Below are positions 1-7,213 of a DNA stretch of 14,606 nucleotides, in pieces. The translations under genes and the position numbers were made by a program. The notes under the pieces were generated by a model, which made no database searches, was not told where the DNA came from, and saw only the letters and a list, made by a program, of their open reading frames with translations. Each line of letters starts with the position of its first letter. Position 1 is the stretch's first letter. Origin of the DNA: Bacteroidota bacterium. Its GTDB lineage: Bacteria > Bacteroidota > Bacteroidia > Chitinophagales > Chitinophagaceae. The stretch is taken from assembly GCA_023429825.1 (NCBI GenBank), contig JAEZDC010000071.1, positions 1 through 14,606 on the forward strand, given 5' to 3'.

Positions 1-1124
1 GCTGCATACAGATAGACTGTTCCGCCGGCGCCACCACCACCGGAACCATCTTGTGTGGTCACATTCTGACCATTTCCTCCGCTTGCGTTGACCGTACCGC
101 TGCCACTGATAGAACCTGCTTTAATAAACACAATTCCACCTCCGACAGCCCCGCTTGCTGTAGTAGTGGCAGAATTGGTGCTTCCGGCACCACCCCCTCC
201 ACCAAGTAATAAACGCGAAGTTGAAAGAAATGAAGGAGCTACGCCACCAAAACCTCCGATCGTAGATGTATTACCGTTTCCACGGCCACCTACGCCACCT
301 GCACCTCCATTACCACCACCACCACCACCTGTGTTTTGAGCGTTGGTAGTAGCACCATCTGTACCCCCACCACCTGCATTACCAGGAGCTCCGGATGCAT
401 AACTACCCCCAGGGTATCCTTCTGCAGTACTATCAATTACGGCAGACCCATTCCACATGTATCTTGGAGAGCCTGCAATTCCTTCACCCTTTGATCCATT
501 TCGGGCTGTGGTTGCTGTTGTTACTCTATCAGTACTCGCACCTGTTCCTGAACCTCCTAACGACCTTCCGCCACCACCCCTGAATCCCTGTGCTGATACA
601 GAAATAGCGGACAACGCACCAAATGTGAGAGAGCCGGAAACATTAGCAGCTACAATTCCGCCACTTGTTCCATCCCATGCTGAAGCGATAATAGACGTTG
701 AAGCATTTAATGTTAGAGAGGAATATTCTGGAACTCTTATAACCTGGAAGCGAGCCTTACCACTCGTTGCATTATCAAAATCAACGTTAGTATAAGAGTT
801 TTTTAATGGAGTGGTCAGATAAACATAATTAGGATCACTACCGGTAGCACCGCTGGCAGCATATACAAATTCATAAGTGCCGGCAGTTGAAGTTAAAAAG
901 CCCGAAGAAGTGCCACTGCCACTGCCATAGTTCGTGCTGTTTGTAAAATTGATCGTAGAACCCTGCATTTGAATTATTAACAAGAGGTCTCCGGGAGCGA
1001 TGTTAGCCGCAGCGCCTCTTTTAGCACCAATGGTTAGGCGGACTGATCCAGCCGGAGCAGATGCTACCCCTGGATAATAACTATTGATCACTGTATTGGC
1101 AAGTGTAATAGTTCCAGCAGCTAA
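1..1124 (-). repeat. Module copy 2 of the surface protein (cut by window edge)
   Basis: Second module, from residue ~565 to the window edge. Landmarks parallel to copy 1 are GDLLLIIQMQG, VIRVPEYSSLTL, SAWDG, QGFRGG, KGEGIAGS, IGGFGGVAP, LLLGGGGGAG, GGGIVFI and SGSGTVNASGG. It is introduced by a linker with two cysteines (SCYSQITGFSYTPSC). Further copies may follow outside the window. Confidence 0.7.
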
Positions 1125-2816
1125 AGAACAACTTGGGGTATAAGAAAACCCCGTGATTTGTGAATAGCAGGAATTAGGTTCAACGTAAGTGCCGGAAGAT
1201 ACTATCGTTCCGTCATCACCCATTGTAGCTCCGTTCGGTGGAAATTCTGTTACGCCAGATGAAGCCCCGGTAACAGTTCCATTTGCTCCAGCAGTAACCG
1301 TCCGGGTTACAGAAGTTGCAGTTGTGAGGATATATCCACCACCGCCGCCGCCGCCGGGCCCCCAGGCCGCATTTGCCGTGGTACCGGCTGCATTACCACC
1401 CGCACCTCCATTAGCAGCCATGTTAACACCAGCAATTGAAGTATTAGATAACACTATTATCGCACCACCGCCGCCGCCGCCGGAGCCACCATCGCCATTT
1501 GCCTCTGAAGAACCACCATTACCTCCATTGGCAGCTATAGTGCCCGAGCCATTTACTGTTCCTTTGATAAGTAAATAAACGATTCCGCCCCCATTTCCTC
1601 CTGTGCTTACGACCGCATCATTTTCCTCTCCACCACCACCACCACCACCCATAAATAAGAGGGTGTTGGAAGCATAATCTAATGGAGCGCCACCGAAACC
1701 TCCTACAATGTCTCTGTTATCGCCTCCCCACTGGTTAGCACCTGGAGGACGATTAGAGGCCAGTGCATTTTGGTTTGAACTACTGAAACTGTAACCACCA
1801 CGTCCACCACCCCGTGAAACACTTGCTGCAAATGTCGGGTCCTCTATATTCCATGCTGTTGTATAGTTAGCATTCGAATTGTCTTTCACACCAGTTCCAT
1901 CATATGTAGTTAAAGAGCCATTATTCCCGGCATTGGAGCCACCACCCCCACCAGCCATTTGTCCATTTCCACCACCGCCGCCGTTTGCCGGCGCACCACG
2001 GCCATATGCTCCACCCATAGCTCTATATTCAATTAAACCTCCTGCTATACTTTCTCCTTTGCCTGCTGCAGCCGTTGCTGCAACTCCTGGAGCACTGGAT
2101 CTATATAAGCTATTAGTACTATTACCGCCTGTATAAGTCACTGCTGCTGCTGTATCAGCGCCTCCTCTGAACCCTATGGCATTTGCATGAACCGAGCCAT
2201 TGATGGTAGCGTTTCCATCAACTTCAATCGCACAAATGCCGCCGACTGATCCATTCCAGGCACTCCCGGTAATGGTCACACTTGCGCCTACCGTTAAAGA
2301 AGACAAACGGGGAATACGAATAATCTGCGTTTTATTATATCCGCCCTGAGAATAAGAGTTGGTTAAAGCCTCACAAAAATTAATAGTGTTTGAGGAAACA
2401 CTTAAAACAGTCATGAGTTCATACTTACCTGTATTGCCATAAGAAGTAATAGATCCGTATGCAGGATCGGTAGTATTGGCTCCCATCGCAATTGTTGCCC
2501 CCTGAACCTGGATGATCATCACTAGGTCACCTGCAGATAAAGCATCGGTTGCATATGGATGAGTAGCATTTGCCGGAACGCCGGTACTGGCTGTAAGATG
2601 CCCGATATTGGTAACCGCTAAACTGGTAGCACCAGTCGATACACTTGCATTTAATATAGCGTAACGATTGTAGATATATGTGCCGGCACCAGGATTTTCA
2701 CTACCGTCTTTACCCTTCTGTGCTTTCAGAGAAAGAGAGCATATTGCCAGGGTAAATACAGCAAGGAATTTTAATAAAATGGGCCTGGGCAGTATCACGG
2801 TAGCTTCCTTTTGCAT
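1..2816 (-). CDS. Secreted Gly-rich modular surface protein (3' end outside window)
   Basis: This minus-strand frame stays open from an ATG at 2816 to the left edge, giving about 938 residues with no stop. Residues ~1-32 look like a Sec signal peptide: basic/polar start, hydrophobic stretch LLKFLAVFTLAICSLSL, then an AxA-like site at LKA before QKG. Two copies of one module follow, about residues 53-500 and 565-938+. Each runs GDL(V/L)(M/L)IIQ(V/M)QG, then an IIRIP/VIRVP strand, SAW(N/D)G, GFRGG, KGE(S/G)IAG, a GGFGG block, a loop of five to seven glycines, and a GGGIV(Y/F) beta-like strand before NGSGTI or SGSGTV. Four cysteines occur after the signal (about 148, 195, 551, 564), the last two in the linker. 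The pattern resembles large secreted or adhesin-like Bacteroidota proteins, often exported by the type IX system. A C-terminal sorting domain would lie outside the window, so both export route and function are inference. Coding is judged real from the sustained frame, the signal peptide and the two matching modules. Confidence 0.85.
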   Translation of the reverse strand, partial: MQKEATVILPRPILLKFLAVFTLAICSLSLKAQKGKDGSENPGAGTYIYNRYAILNASVSTGATSLAVTNIGHLTASTGVPANATHPYATDALSAGDLVMIIQVQGATIAMGANTTDPAYGSITSYGNTGKYELMTVLSVSSNTINFCEALTNSYSQGGYNKTQIIRIPRLSSLTVGASVTITGSAWNGSVGGICAIEVDGNATINGSVHANAIGFRGGADTAAAVTYTGGNSTNSLYRSSAPGVAATAAAGKGESIAGGLIEYRAMGGAYGRGAPANGGGGGNGQMAGGGGGSNAGNNGSLTTYDGTGVKDNSNANYTTAWNIEDPTFAASVSRGGGRGGYSFSSSNQNALASNRPPGANQWGGDNRDIVGGFGGAPLDYASNTLLFMGGGGGGGEENDAVVSTGGNGGGIVYLLIKGTVNGSGTIAANGGNGGSSEANGDGGSGGGGGGAIIVLSNTSIAGVNMAANGGAGGNAAGTTANAAWGPGGGGGGGYILTTATSVTRTVTAGANGTVTGASSGVTEFPPNGATMGDDGTIVSSGTYVEPNSCYSQITGFSYTPSCSLAAGTITLANTVINSYYPGVASAPAGSVRLTIGAKRGAAANIAPGDLLLIIQMQGSTINFTNSTNYGSGSGTSSGFLTSTAGTYEFVYAASGATGSDPNYVYLTTPLKNSYTNVDFDNATSGKARFQVIRVPEYSSLTLNASTSIIASAWDGTSGGIVAANVSGSLTFGALSAISVSAQGFRGGGGRSLGGSGTGASTDRVTTATTARNGSKGEGIAGSPRYMWNGSAVIDSTAEGYPGGSYASGAPGNAGGGGTDGATTNAQNTGGGGGGNGGAGGVGGRGNGNTSTIGGFGGVAPSFLSTSRLLLGGGGGAGSTNSATTTASGAVGGGIVFIKAGSISGSGTVNASGGNGQNVTTQDGSGGGGAGGTVYLYA
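1317..2660 (-). repeat. Module copy 1 of the surface protein
   Basis: Approximate limits of the first intragenic module (residues ~53-500). It matches copy 2 in the order of its landmarks: GDLVMIIQVQG, IIRIPRLSSLTV, SAWNG, IGFRGG, KGESIAGG, VGGFGGAP, a seven-Gly loop, GGGIVYL, NGSGTIAANGG. Identity is clear at these anchors and loose between them, so this is an old duplication rather than a recent one. Confidence 0.7.
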
Positions 2817-2872
2817 AGATGAAGGATATAGTTATAGGATATAGACGAAAAAAACACCTTTTTAGATGTATA

Positions 2873-2880
2873 CAAATTTA
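2873..2880 (-). promoter_or_regulatory. Bacteroidota -7 box for the surface-protein gene
   Basis: The minus strand reads TAAATTTG, a perfect TAnnTTTG. It lies 57 bases upstream of the ATG at 2816, implying a 5' leader of about 50 bases. No convincing -33 TTTG is seen at the usual distance. The surroundings are AT-rich, so a chance match is possible. Confidence 0.45.
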
Positions 2881-2902
2881 AATATTGAAGGGCGGAAATC
2901 AC

Positions 2903-2933
2903 TTAAATATCAGGTATTTCCCGTTAAATATCA
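2903..2933. repeat. Pair of 10-base direct repeats, 21 bases apart
   Basis: TTAAATATCA occurs at 2903-2912 and again at 2924-2933. The start-to-start distance is 21 bases, two helical turns. A partial third copy, TTAAATATT, starts at 2878 and overlaps the -7 box. The pair lies just upstream of the surface-gene promoter, where an activator would sit. LytTR-type regulators bind direct repeats with about this period, but no regulator is identified here. Confidence 0.4.
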
Positions 2934-2950
2934 ATTAACCAGTAGGCAAT

Positions 2951-2981
2951 AAAAAAGCCCCGTAACCGTTACGGGGCTTTT
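2951..2981 (-). terminator. Rho-independent terminator of rpsA
   Basis: A perfect 14-base inverted repeat (AAAAGCCCCGTAAC at 2953-2966 and its complement at 2968-2981) lies 19 bases after the rpsA stop. Allowing a usable loop, the core stem is GCCCCGTAA/TTACGGGGC. Read on the minus strand, the stem is followed by six U residues, so it terminates rpsA and insulates the downstream surface gene. Read on the plus strand, the U run is only four bases. Confidence 0.9.
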
Positions 2982-2999
2982 AATTTCTATTCAAAAGCT

Positions 3000-4922
3000 T
3001 TATTTAGCTTCTTCATCTGAACCTTTTTCACCTTCCTGGAGTTTGGCCTTTATCTCAGCTAAAGCACCAAGATCACCCAAAGTTGTTTTTTCAACTTTAG
3101 ACTGGAGATTCTTCACAGCTTTTCTTGTTTGATCAGCTTCTGCTCTCTGCTCTTTCTTCACCGCTTCTTTTTCTTCAGCCTGAGCCTGTTCCCAGATTCT
3201 TGCATGGCTGAGAACGATACGCTTTTCATTTCTGTCAAACTCGATCACCTGGAATTGAGCTGTTTCATCAGCAGCGATAGACTTACCATCTTCTTTACCT
3301 AAGTGCCTTGCAGGTGCAAAACCTTCCAGGCCATAAGATAATTGTACAATAGCGCCTTTATCATCTCTTCTTGTAACAGTTCCTTCATGAACAGATCCGA
3401 TAGCGAATGTATCTTCCAATGCATTCCATGGATCTTCTTCCAGTTGCTTATGTCCAAGCTGAAGTTTCCTGTTTTCTTTATCGATAGAAAGGATGATCAC
3501 GTCGATGTGCTCGCCAACTTTTGTATACTCAGAAGGGTGATTGAAACGCTTCAGCCAGCTAAGGTCAGAGATATGGATCATACCACCGATACCAGCTTCC
3601 AGTTCAATGAACACGCCATATGGAGTAATGTTCTTCACCAAACCTTTGTGCTTGCTACCTTCAGGGAATTTATTTTCGATAGTGCTCCAAGGATCTTCAC
3701 TCATTTGCTTGATAGAAAGACTCATCTTTCTTGCATCCTTGTCAAGTGTTACCACTTTCGCAGAATGCTCATCACCCAGCTTGAAAAACTCTTTTGCATT
3801 GATTGGCGTATTAGCCCATGTAATTTCACTTACGTGAACAAGGCCTTCAACACCCGGAAGAATTTCTAAGAAAGCACCGTAATCTTCGATATTTACAACT
3901 TTACCTTTTACAACTTCGCCTTCTTTGATTGTTTCAGGCAGCACATCCCAAGGATGCGGAGTAAGTTGCTTTAAGCCAAGGCTGATACGCTTTTTGTCGT
4001 CGTCGAAATCCAATACCACCACCTGTAATTTCTGGTCCATCTTCACCACTTCTGAAGGGTGATTGATACGGCCCCATGAAATATCTGTGATGTACAATAA
4101 ACCGTCCAAGCCACCGAGATCCATGAAAGCACCAAAGTCTGTAATGTTCTTTACAGTTCCTTCGAGTACCTGGCCCTTCTCGAGTTTGCTCATGATCTCT
4201 GCTCTCTGCGCTTCGATATCGCTTTCGATAAGTGCTTTGTGAGATACTACAGCGTTCTTGATCGCTTCGTTGATTTTAACAACTTTAAATTCCATCGTCT
4301 TACCAACAAACTGATCGTAATCAGTAACAGGCTTAACGTCGATCTGTGAACCTGGTAAGAATGTTTCCATACCAAATACATCTACGATCAAACCACCTTT
4401 TGTTTTGCTGGTAACAGTACCAGTGATAACCTCACCAGTTTTGTGAACCTCTACGATTCTCTCCCATGCACGGAAGATCCTTGCAGATTTACGGCTCAGG
4501 TTAAGGTGACCAACCCTATCTTCTTTCTCCACTACCATTACTTCCACTTCATCACCTACTTTCAATCCCTGCGTATCACGAAATTCGTTGGCAGAGATCA
4601 AACCATCACTCTTAAAACCAATGTTTACAACAACGTCAGTTTTAGTGATGCCTACAACGATTCCTCTTACGATCTCACCATCTTCGATCTGAACGAAGGT
4701 CTTGTCGTAAACTGCATCATATTTCTCTCTTTCATCTTTCGCATAATGACTTACATTACGTTTGTCAATGCTCCAGTCAAAATCATCATGAGCTGTAGCG
4801 ATAGTTTCTGCTACGGGCTCCTGCACAGGTACATTTGTTGTCGCTGTAGTCTCCGTAGCTTCTGTTGCTACTGCAGACTCTTGTGCTTCAGCGTTTGGGT
4901 TAACAATATTGTTTTCAGACAT
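3000..4922 (-). CDS. rpsA: 30S ribosomal protein S1
   Basis: This is a 640-residue S1 protein, which binds mRNA on the small ribosomal subunit and helps initiation. Six S1 (OB-fold) repeats lie at about 80-145, 163-229, 250-318, 335-406, 422-493 and 508-574. Repeats 3-5 carry the typical signature (TDFGAFMDL, EDYGAFLEI, TPYGVFIEL, each followed by G(L/M)(L/V/I)(Y/H)(I/V)S or similar). An N-terminal stretch of ~45 residues is rich in Ala, Thr and Glu; a C-terminal ~65-residue charged tail is probably helical. E. coli S1 is 557 residues, so both ends are extended. The frame stays open to 5009, but the ATG at 4922 is chosen: the upstream 29 codons look non-coding and cover a perfect promoter -7 box at 4956-4963. 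No strong Shine-Dalgarno is seen, common in Bacteroidota. A strong terminator follows, so it appears to be transcribed alone. Confidence 0.97.
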   Translation of the reverse strand: MSENNIVNPNAEAQESAVATEATETTATTNVPVQEPVAETIATAHDDFDWSIDKRNVSHYAKDEREKYDAVYDKTFVQIEDGEIVRGIVVGITKTDVVVNIGFKSDGLISANEFRDTQGLKVGDEVEVMVVEKEDRVGHLNLSRKSARIFRAWERIVEVHKTGEVITGTVTSKTKGGLIVDVFGMETFLPGSQIDVKPVTDYDQFVGKTMEFKVVKINEAIKNAVVSHKALIESDIEAQRAEIMSKLEKGQVLEGTVKNITDFGAFMDLGGLDGLLYITDISWGRINHPSEVVKMDQKLQVVVLDFDDDKKRISLGLKQLTPHPWDVLPETIKEGEVVKGKVVNIEDYGAFLEILPGVEGLVHVSEITWANTPINAKEFFKLGDEHSAKVVTLDKDARKMSLSIKQMSEDPWSTIENKFPEGSKHKGLVKNITPYGVFIELEAGIGGMIHISDLSWLKRFNHPSEYTKVGEHIDVIILSIDKENRKLQLGHKQLEEDPWNALEDTFAIGSVHEGTVTRRDDKGAIVQLSYGLEGFAPARHLGKEDGKSIAADETAQFQVIEFDRNEKRIVLSHARIWEQAQAEEKEAVKKEQRAEADQTRKAVKNLQSKVEKTTLGDLGALAEIKAKLQEGEKGSDEEAK

Positions 4923-4955
4923 GATATAATTCCCGATGGTTTTTATTCGGGGTTG

Positions 4956-4963
4956 CAAAAGTA
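4956..4963 (-). promoter_or_regulatory. rpsA: -7 box of the rpsA promoter
   Basis: The minus strand reads TACTTTTG, a perfect TAnnTTTG, 33 bases before the ATG at 4922. It implies a leader of about 25-30 bases and rules against the longer reading frame beginning at 5009. No clear -33 element was found. Confidence 0.5.
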
Positions 4964-5123
4964 ACGGAATATGCTGTACCACTGCAGATTTGAGCGTTCC
5001 AACAGCCAAATTTTAAGGAGTTTTTGGGGTGAAAGCAGGAATCATCATAGTAAATGTCCTGCAGGTAGCCTACTCATACATACTCTATACTTTAGCTATG
5101 GCATCGTTATCCCTGCTTCACGA

Positions 5124-5165
5124 ATATTCCGGAGATAAAGGGGAGATATTCCGGCTATGTTCCGG
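5124..5165. repeat. ATATTCCGG / GGAGATA direct repeat cluster
   Basis: ATATTCCGG occurs at 5124-5132 and 5146-5154 (period 22), with a further TTCCGG at 5160-5165. GGAGATA occurs at 5131-5137 and 5142-5148. CCGGA (5129-5133) and TCCGG (5150-5154) could also pair as a short stem. CCGGTCAA recurs at 5162 and 5218. Confidence 0.45.
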
Positions 5166-5187
5166 TCAAAAGTCTGGTTTTGGTTTG

Positions 5188-5245
5188 GTTCGCTTCAACG
5201 GCGTTGCCAAAGCAGACCCGGTCAAGACCCTACCCAAAAGCGAAC
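5188..5245. repeat. 8-base inverted repeat enclosing 42 bases
   Basis: GTTCGCTT (5188-5195) and AAGCGAAC (5238-5245) are perfect inverted repeats. Smaller self-complementary pieces lie inside, such as AACGGCGTT at 5197-5205. In RNA this could fold into a closed multi-branched element. No U run follows on either strand, so it is not an obvious intrinsic terminator. Confidence 0.4.
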
Positions 5246-5271
5246 TAGGCCTTGCCAAGGTAAGGTTAACT

Positions 5272-7077
5272 TTATGCCACCGCTTTACTCTCAAACTGCA
5301 TCTGGTGAAGCTTACTGTAAAACCCGCCTAATGCCAGTAATTCTTCGTGGGTACCCATCTCTCTGATCTCTCCTTTGTCCAACACAATGATCTTACTGGC
5401 TTTACGAATTGTAGATAAACGGTGGGCGATAACAATAGACGTTCTGCCCGCTATTAATTTATCAATTGCATTTTGGATCAACACTTCACTTTCCGTATCG
5501 ATCGAGGAGGTAGCTTCATCTAAAATTAGAATGGAAGGGTCGTAAATCAAAGCTCTGATAAATGAAATTAGCTGCCGCTGTCCCAAACTCAGTGTGCTGC
5601 CTCTTTCCATAACGTTATAATGATAACCTCCGGGTAAAGTCATAATAAAATCATGTATGCCGATCATCTTTGCTGCTTCTTCTACCTGGTTGTAGGTAAT
5701 CGCAGGATTGCGAAGTGTAATATTATCCAGTACCGAACCGGAGAAAAGAAAAACATCTTGTAATACCACACCTATATGGGTTCTTAAATGATCGAGCTGA
5801 TAATCTTCAATATTCACTCCGTCGATCTTTATCTCGCCTTTATCGATGTGATACAAACGATTCAGCAAACTGATAACAGACGTTTTACCACTTCCTGTAT
5901 GACCAACCAAAGCCACCGTCTCACCGGGCTTTACCTCGAAATCGATATTCTTTAAAACGTAATGTTCACCACTATAGGCAAACCAAACATCATTGAATGC
6001 AACACCTCCGTTGATTTTACCGGGTGATAATTTTCCTGCGTCTTTAGTCACATCATCATTATCCATCACCTTGAATACTCTTTCGGCTGCCACCATCCCC
6101 ATTTGAAGCACATTGAATTTATCTGCGATAATCCGCAGCGGTCGAAACAATTGGTTCAGGTAAAGTATGAACGCTACTAACAAACCCGGATTTATTTCTC
6201 TCGCTGCTATCCACCAAACCAGCAAGCCGGTGCTTAATGCTAATACGATCTCCACAATGGGAAAGAAAACCGAATAGGCGAAGATCGCTCTGATATTCGC
6301 ATTCCTGTGCTCCCTGTTGATTGATCTGAACTTTTCAAACTCTCCATCCTCAGCTACAAAAGCTTGTACAATTTGCATCCCGGTTAAATGCTCCTGTACA
6401 AAAGCATTCAGATTCGAAATAGCATTTCTTACCTTGATAAAACTCTTATTTACGCTCTCCTTGAAATAATAAGTTGCGATAAGCAGGAACGGAAATGGGA
6501 TAAGACTTACAAGTGTTAATCTCCAATCGATCCAGAACATTGTACCCAGCGTAATAAAAATAGTGAGAAGATCTGCGATGATCGGTATCAATCCTTCAGA
6601 AAATATCTCATTGATCGCTTCTATATCTGATATGGTTCTTGTCGTGAGGGTACCAATCGGTGTAGTATCAAATTGCGACAGATTAAGACCTAAAACTTTT
6701 TCGTACACAGCTTTCCTTATGTCTTTAACTACATTTTGCCCAAGCCATGATGCTGCAAATGAAAAAATAAAACGTACAGCCGTTTCGATCACAAGGAATA
6801 TTACCTGGAAAACACTTATTGCTACAATGAGTCTTGCAACATTGCCTAAGTTGTTATCGAATAATAAAAATCTTAACCATCCCGGTATCTCAACATTTTT
6901 TCCTGCAGCACTATCAACTGTAAGCTGAATCAGGTATGGCCTCACAGGAGCAAAGGCGCTCATCACTATCGCAAGAAAAACACTGAGGTAGAATATCCTG
7001 CGATACGGTTTTACAAATTGAAACACACGGCGTAGTAATGAAAAATCGAAAATTTTCTTCCGCGACTGATCGGCCAT
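5272..7077 (-). CDS. ABC half-transporter, fused membrane and ATPase domains (MdlB/MsbA-like exporter)
   Basis: This 601-residue protein is a type IV (ABCB-like) exporter half-transporter that should work as a homo- or heterodimer in the inner membrane. Residues ~15-330 form the six-helix membrane domain, with hydrophobic stretches near 28-45, 81-105, 162-182, 187-205, 265-292 and 298-312. The ATPase domain has Walker A GHTGSGKTS (392-400), Q-loop Gln440, signature LSLGQ (496-500), Walker B ILILDE with catalytic Glu521, D-loop SSID and H-loop His552. All catalytic residues are intact. The signature is LSLGQ rather than LSGGQ, as in MdlB-type proteins with LSVGQ. The substrate cannot be read from sequence; lipids, peptides or drugs are all possible. 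ATG at 7077 is preferred over an in-frame TTG at 7086, because a -7 promoter box covers the TTG. It stands alone, divergent from rel. Confidence 0.93.
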   Translation of the reverse strand: MADQSRKKIFDFSLLRRVFQFVKPYRRIFYLSVFLAIVMSAFAPVRPYLIQLTVDSAAGKNVEIPGWLRFLLFDNNLGNVARLIVAISVFQVIFLVIETAVRFIFSFAASWLGQNVVKDIRKAVYEKVLGLNLSQFDTTPIGTLTTRTISDIEAINEIFSEGLIPIIADLLTIFITLGTMFWIDWRLTLVSLIPFPFLLIATYYFKESVNKSFIKVRNAISNLNAFVQEHLTGMQIVQAFVAEDGEFEKFRSINREHRNANIRAIFAYSVFFPIVEIVLALSTGLLVWWIAAREINPGLLVAFILYLNQLFRPLRIIADKFNVLQMGMVAAERVFKVMDNDDVTKDAGKLSPGKINGGVAFNDVWFAYSGEHYVLKNIDFEVKPGETVALVGHTGSGKTSVISLLNRLYHIDKGEIKIDGVNIEDYQLDHLRTHIGVVLQDVFLFSGSVLDNITLRNPAITYNQVEEAAKMIGIHDFIMTLPGGYHYNVMERGSTLSLGQRQLISFIRALIYDPSILILDEATSSIDTESEVLIQNAIDKLIAGRTSIVIAHRLSTIRKASKIIVLDKGEIREMGTHEELLALGGFYSKLHQMQFESKAVA

Positions 7078-7083
7078 AGAGCG

Positions 7084-7091
7084 CAAAAATA
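7084..7091 (-). promoter_or_regulatory. -7 box directly at the start of the ABC gene
   Basis: The minus strand reads TATTTTTG, a perfect TAnnTTTG, ending only 6 bases before the ATG at 7077. Transcription would then begin at or within a few bases of the start codon, giving a leaderless or nearly leaderless mRNA. No -33 element is evident at the expected distance. Confidence 0.4.
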
Positions 7092-7213
7092 AGAGAACGT
7101 GTAATGCTGCGATTTGATTTGGTAATTAATTCAACCACTCATAATCTTCCGATTTGCTAATTAACCAATTTGCTACCCAACCAATCTGCAATTCGGATTA
7201 TATTCGTAGCGTT

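Larger units (their letters stand above)
4964..5271. other. Gene-poor spacer between ABC gene and rpsA, rich in short repeats
   Basis: This spacer separates the stop of the ABC transporter from the rpsA promoter. A plus-strand frame (GTG at 5029 to 5331, 100 codons) runs through it, but it ends inside the ABC gene on the other strand, has no visible start signals and no family I recognise, so it is not called a gene. The stretch from ~5120 to 5260 looks more GC-rich than its flanks and holds short direct and inverted repeats listed separately. No clear terminator for the ABC gene is seen. It could be a decayed dispersed repeat, a small RNA, or an ordinary long 3' region; the sequence does not decide. 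Confidence 0.4.

Noticed and set aside
290..1660. CCACCACC runs as a possible CRISPR or satellite repeat
   Set aside because: The units are poly-Gly codons in frame, of varying length, with no constant repeat-spacer arrangement.
88..2136. Several plus-strand Pro-rich open frames (88-339, 457-795, 1189-1578, 1879-2136)
   Set aside because: They are the antisense image of Gly codon runs (GGT/GGC) in the minus-strand surface-protein gene; they lack start signals and family resemblance, and the opposite frame is open over the whole stretch.
3342..4964. Plus-strand frames of 98-175 codons inside rpsA
   Set aside because: They are antisense to a strongly conserved gene, Cys/Phe/Ile-rich without any domain, and typical of shadow frames.
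4923..5009. 29-codon N-terminal extension of S1 starting at 5009
   Set aside because: It does not resemble S1 N-termini and would contain the promoter -7 box at 4956-4963; ATG at 4922 fits better.
5029..5331. Plus-strand 100-codon frame with a hydrophobic N-terminus
   Set aside because: It overlaps the 3' end of the ABC gene on the other strand, has a GTG start without context and no recognisable family; kept only as part of the unexplained spacer.
7154..7213. TTG start adding 20 residues to Rel
   Set aside because: The added residues do not look like a Rel N-terminus and lie in AT-rich spacer; ATG at 7214 gives a normal protein.
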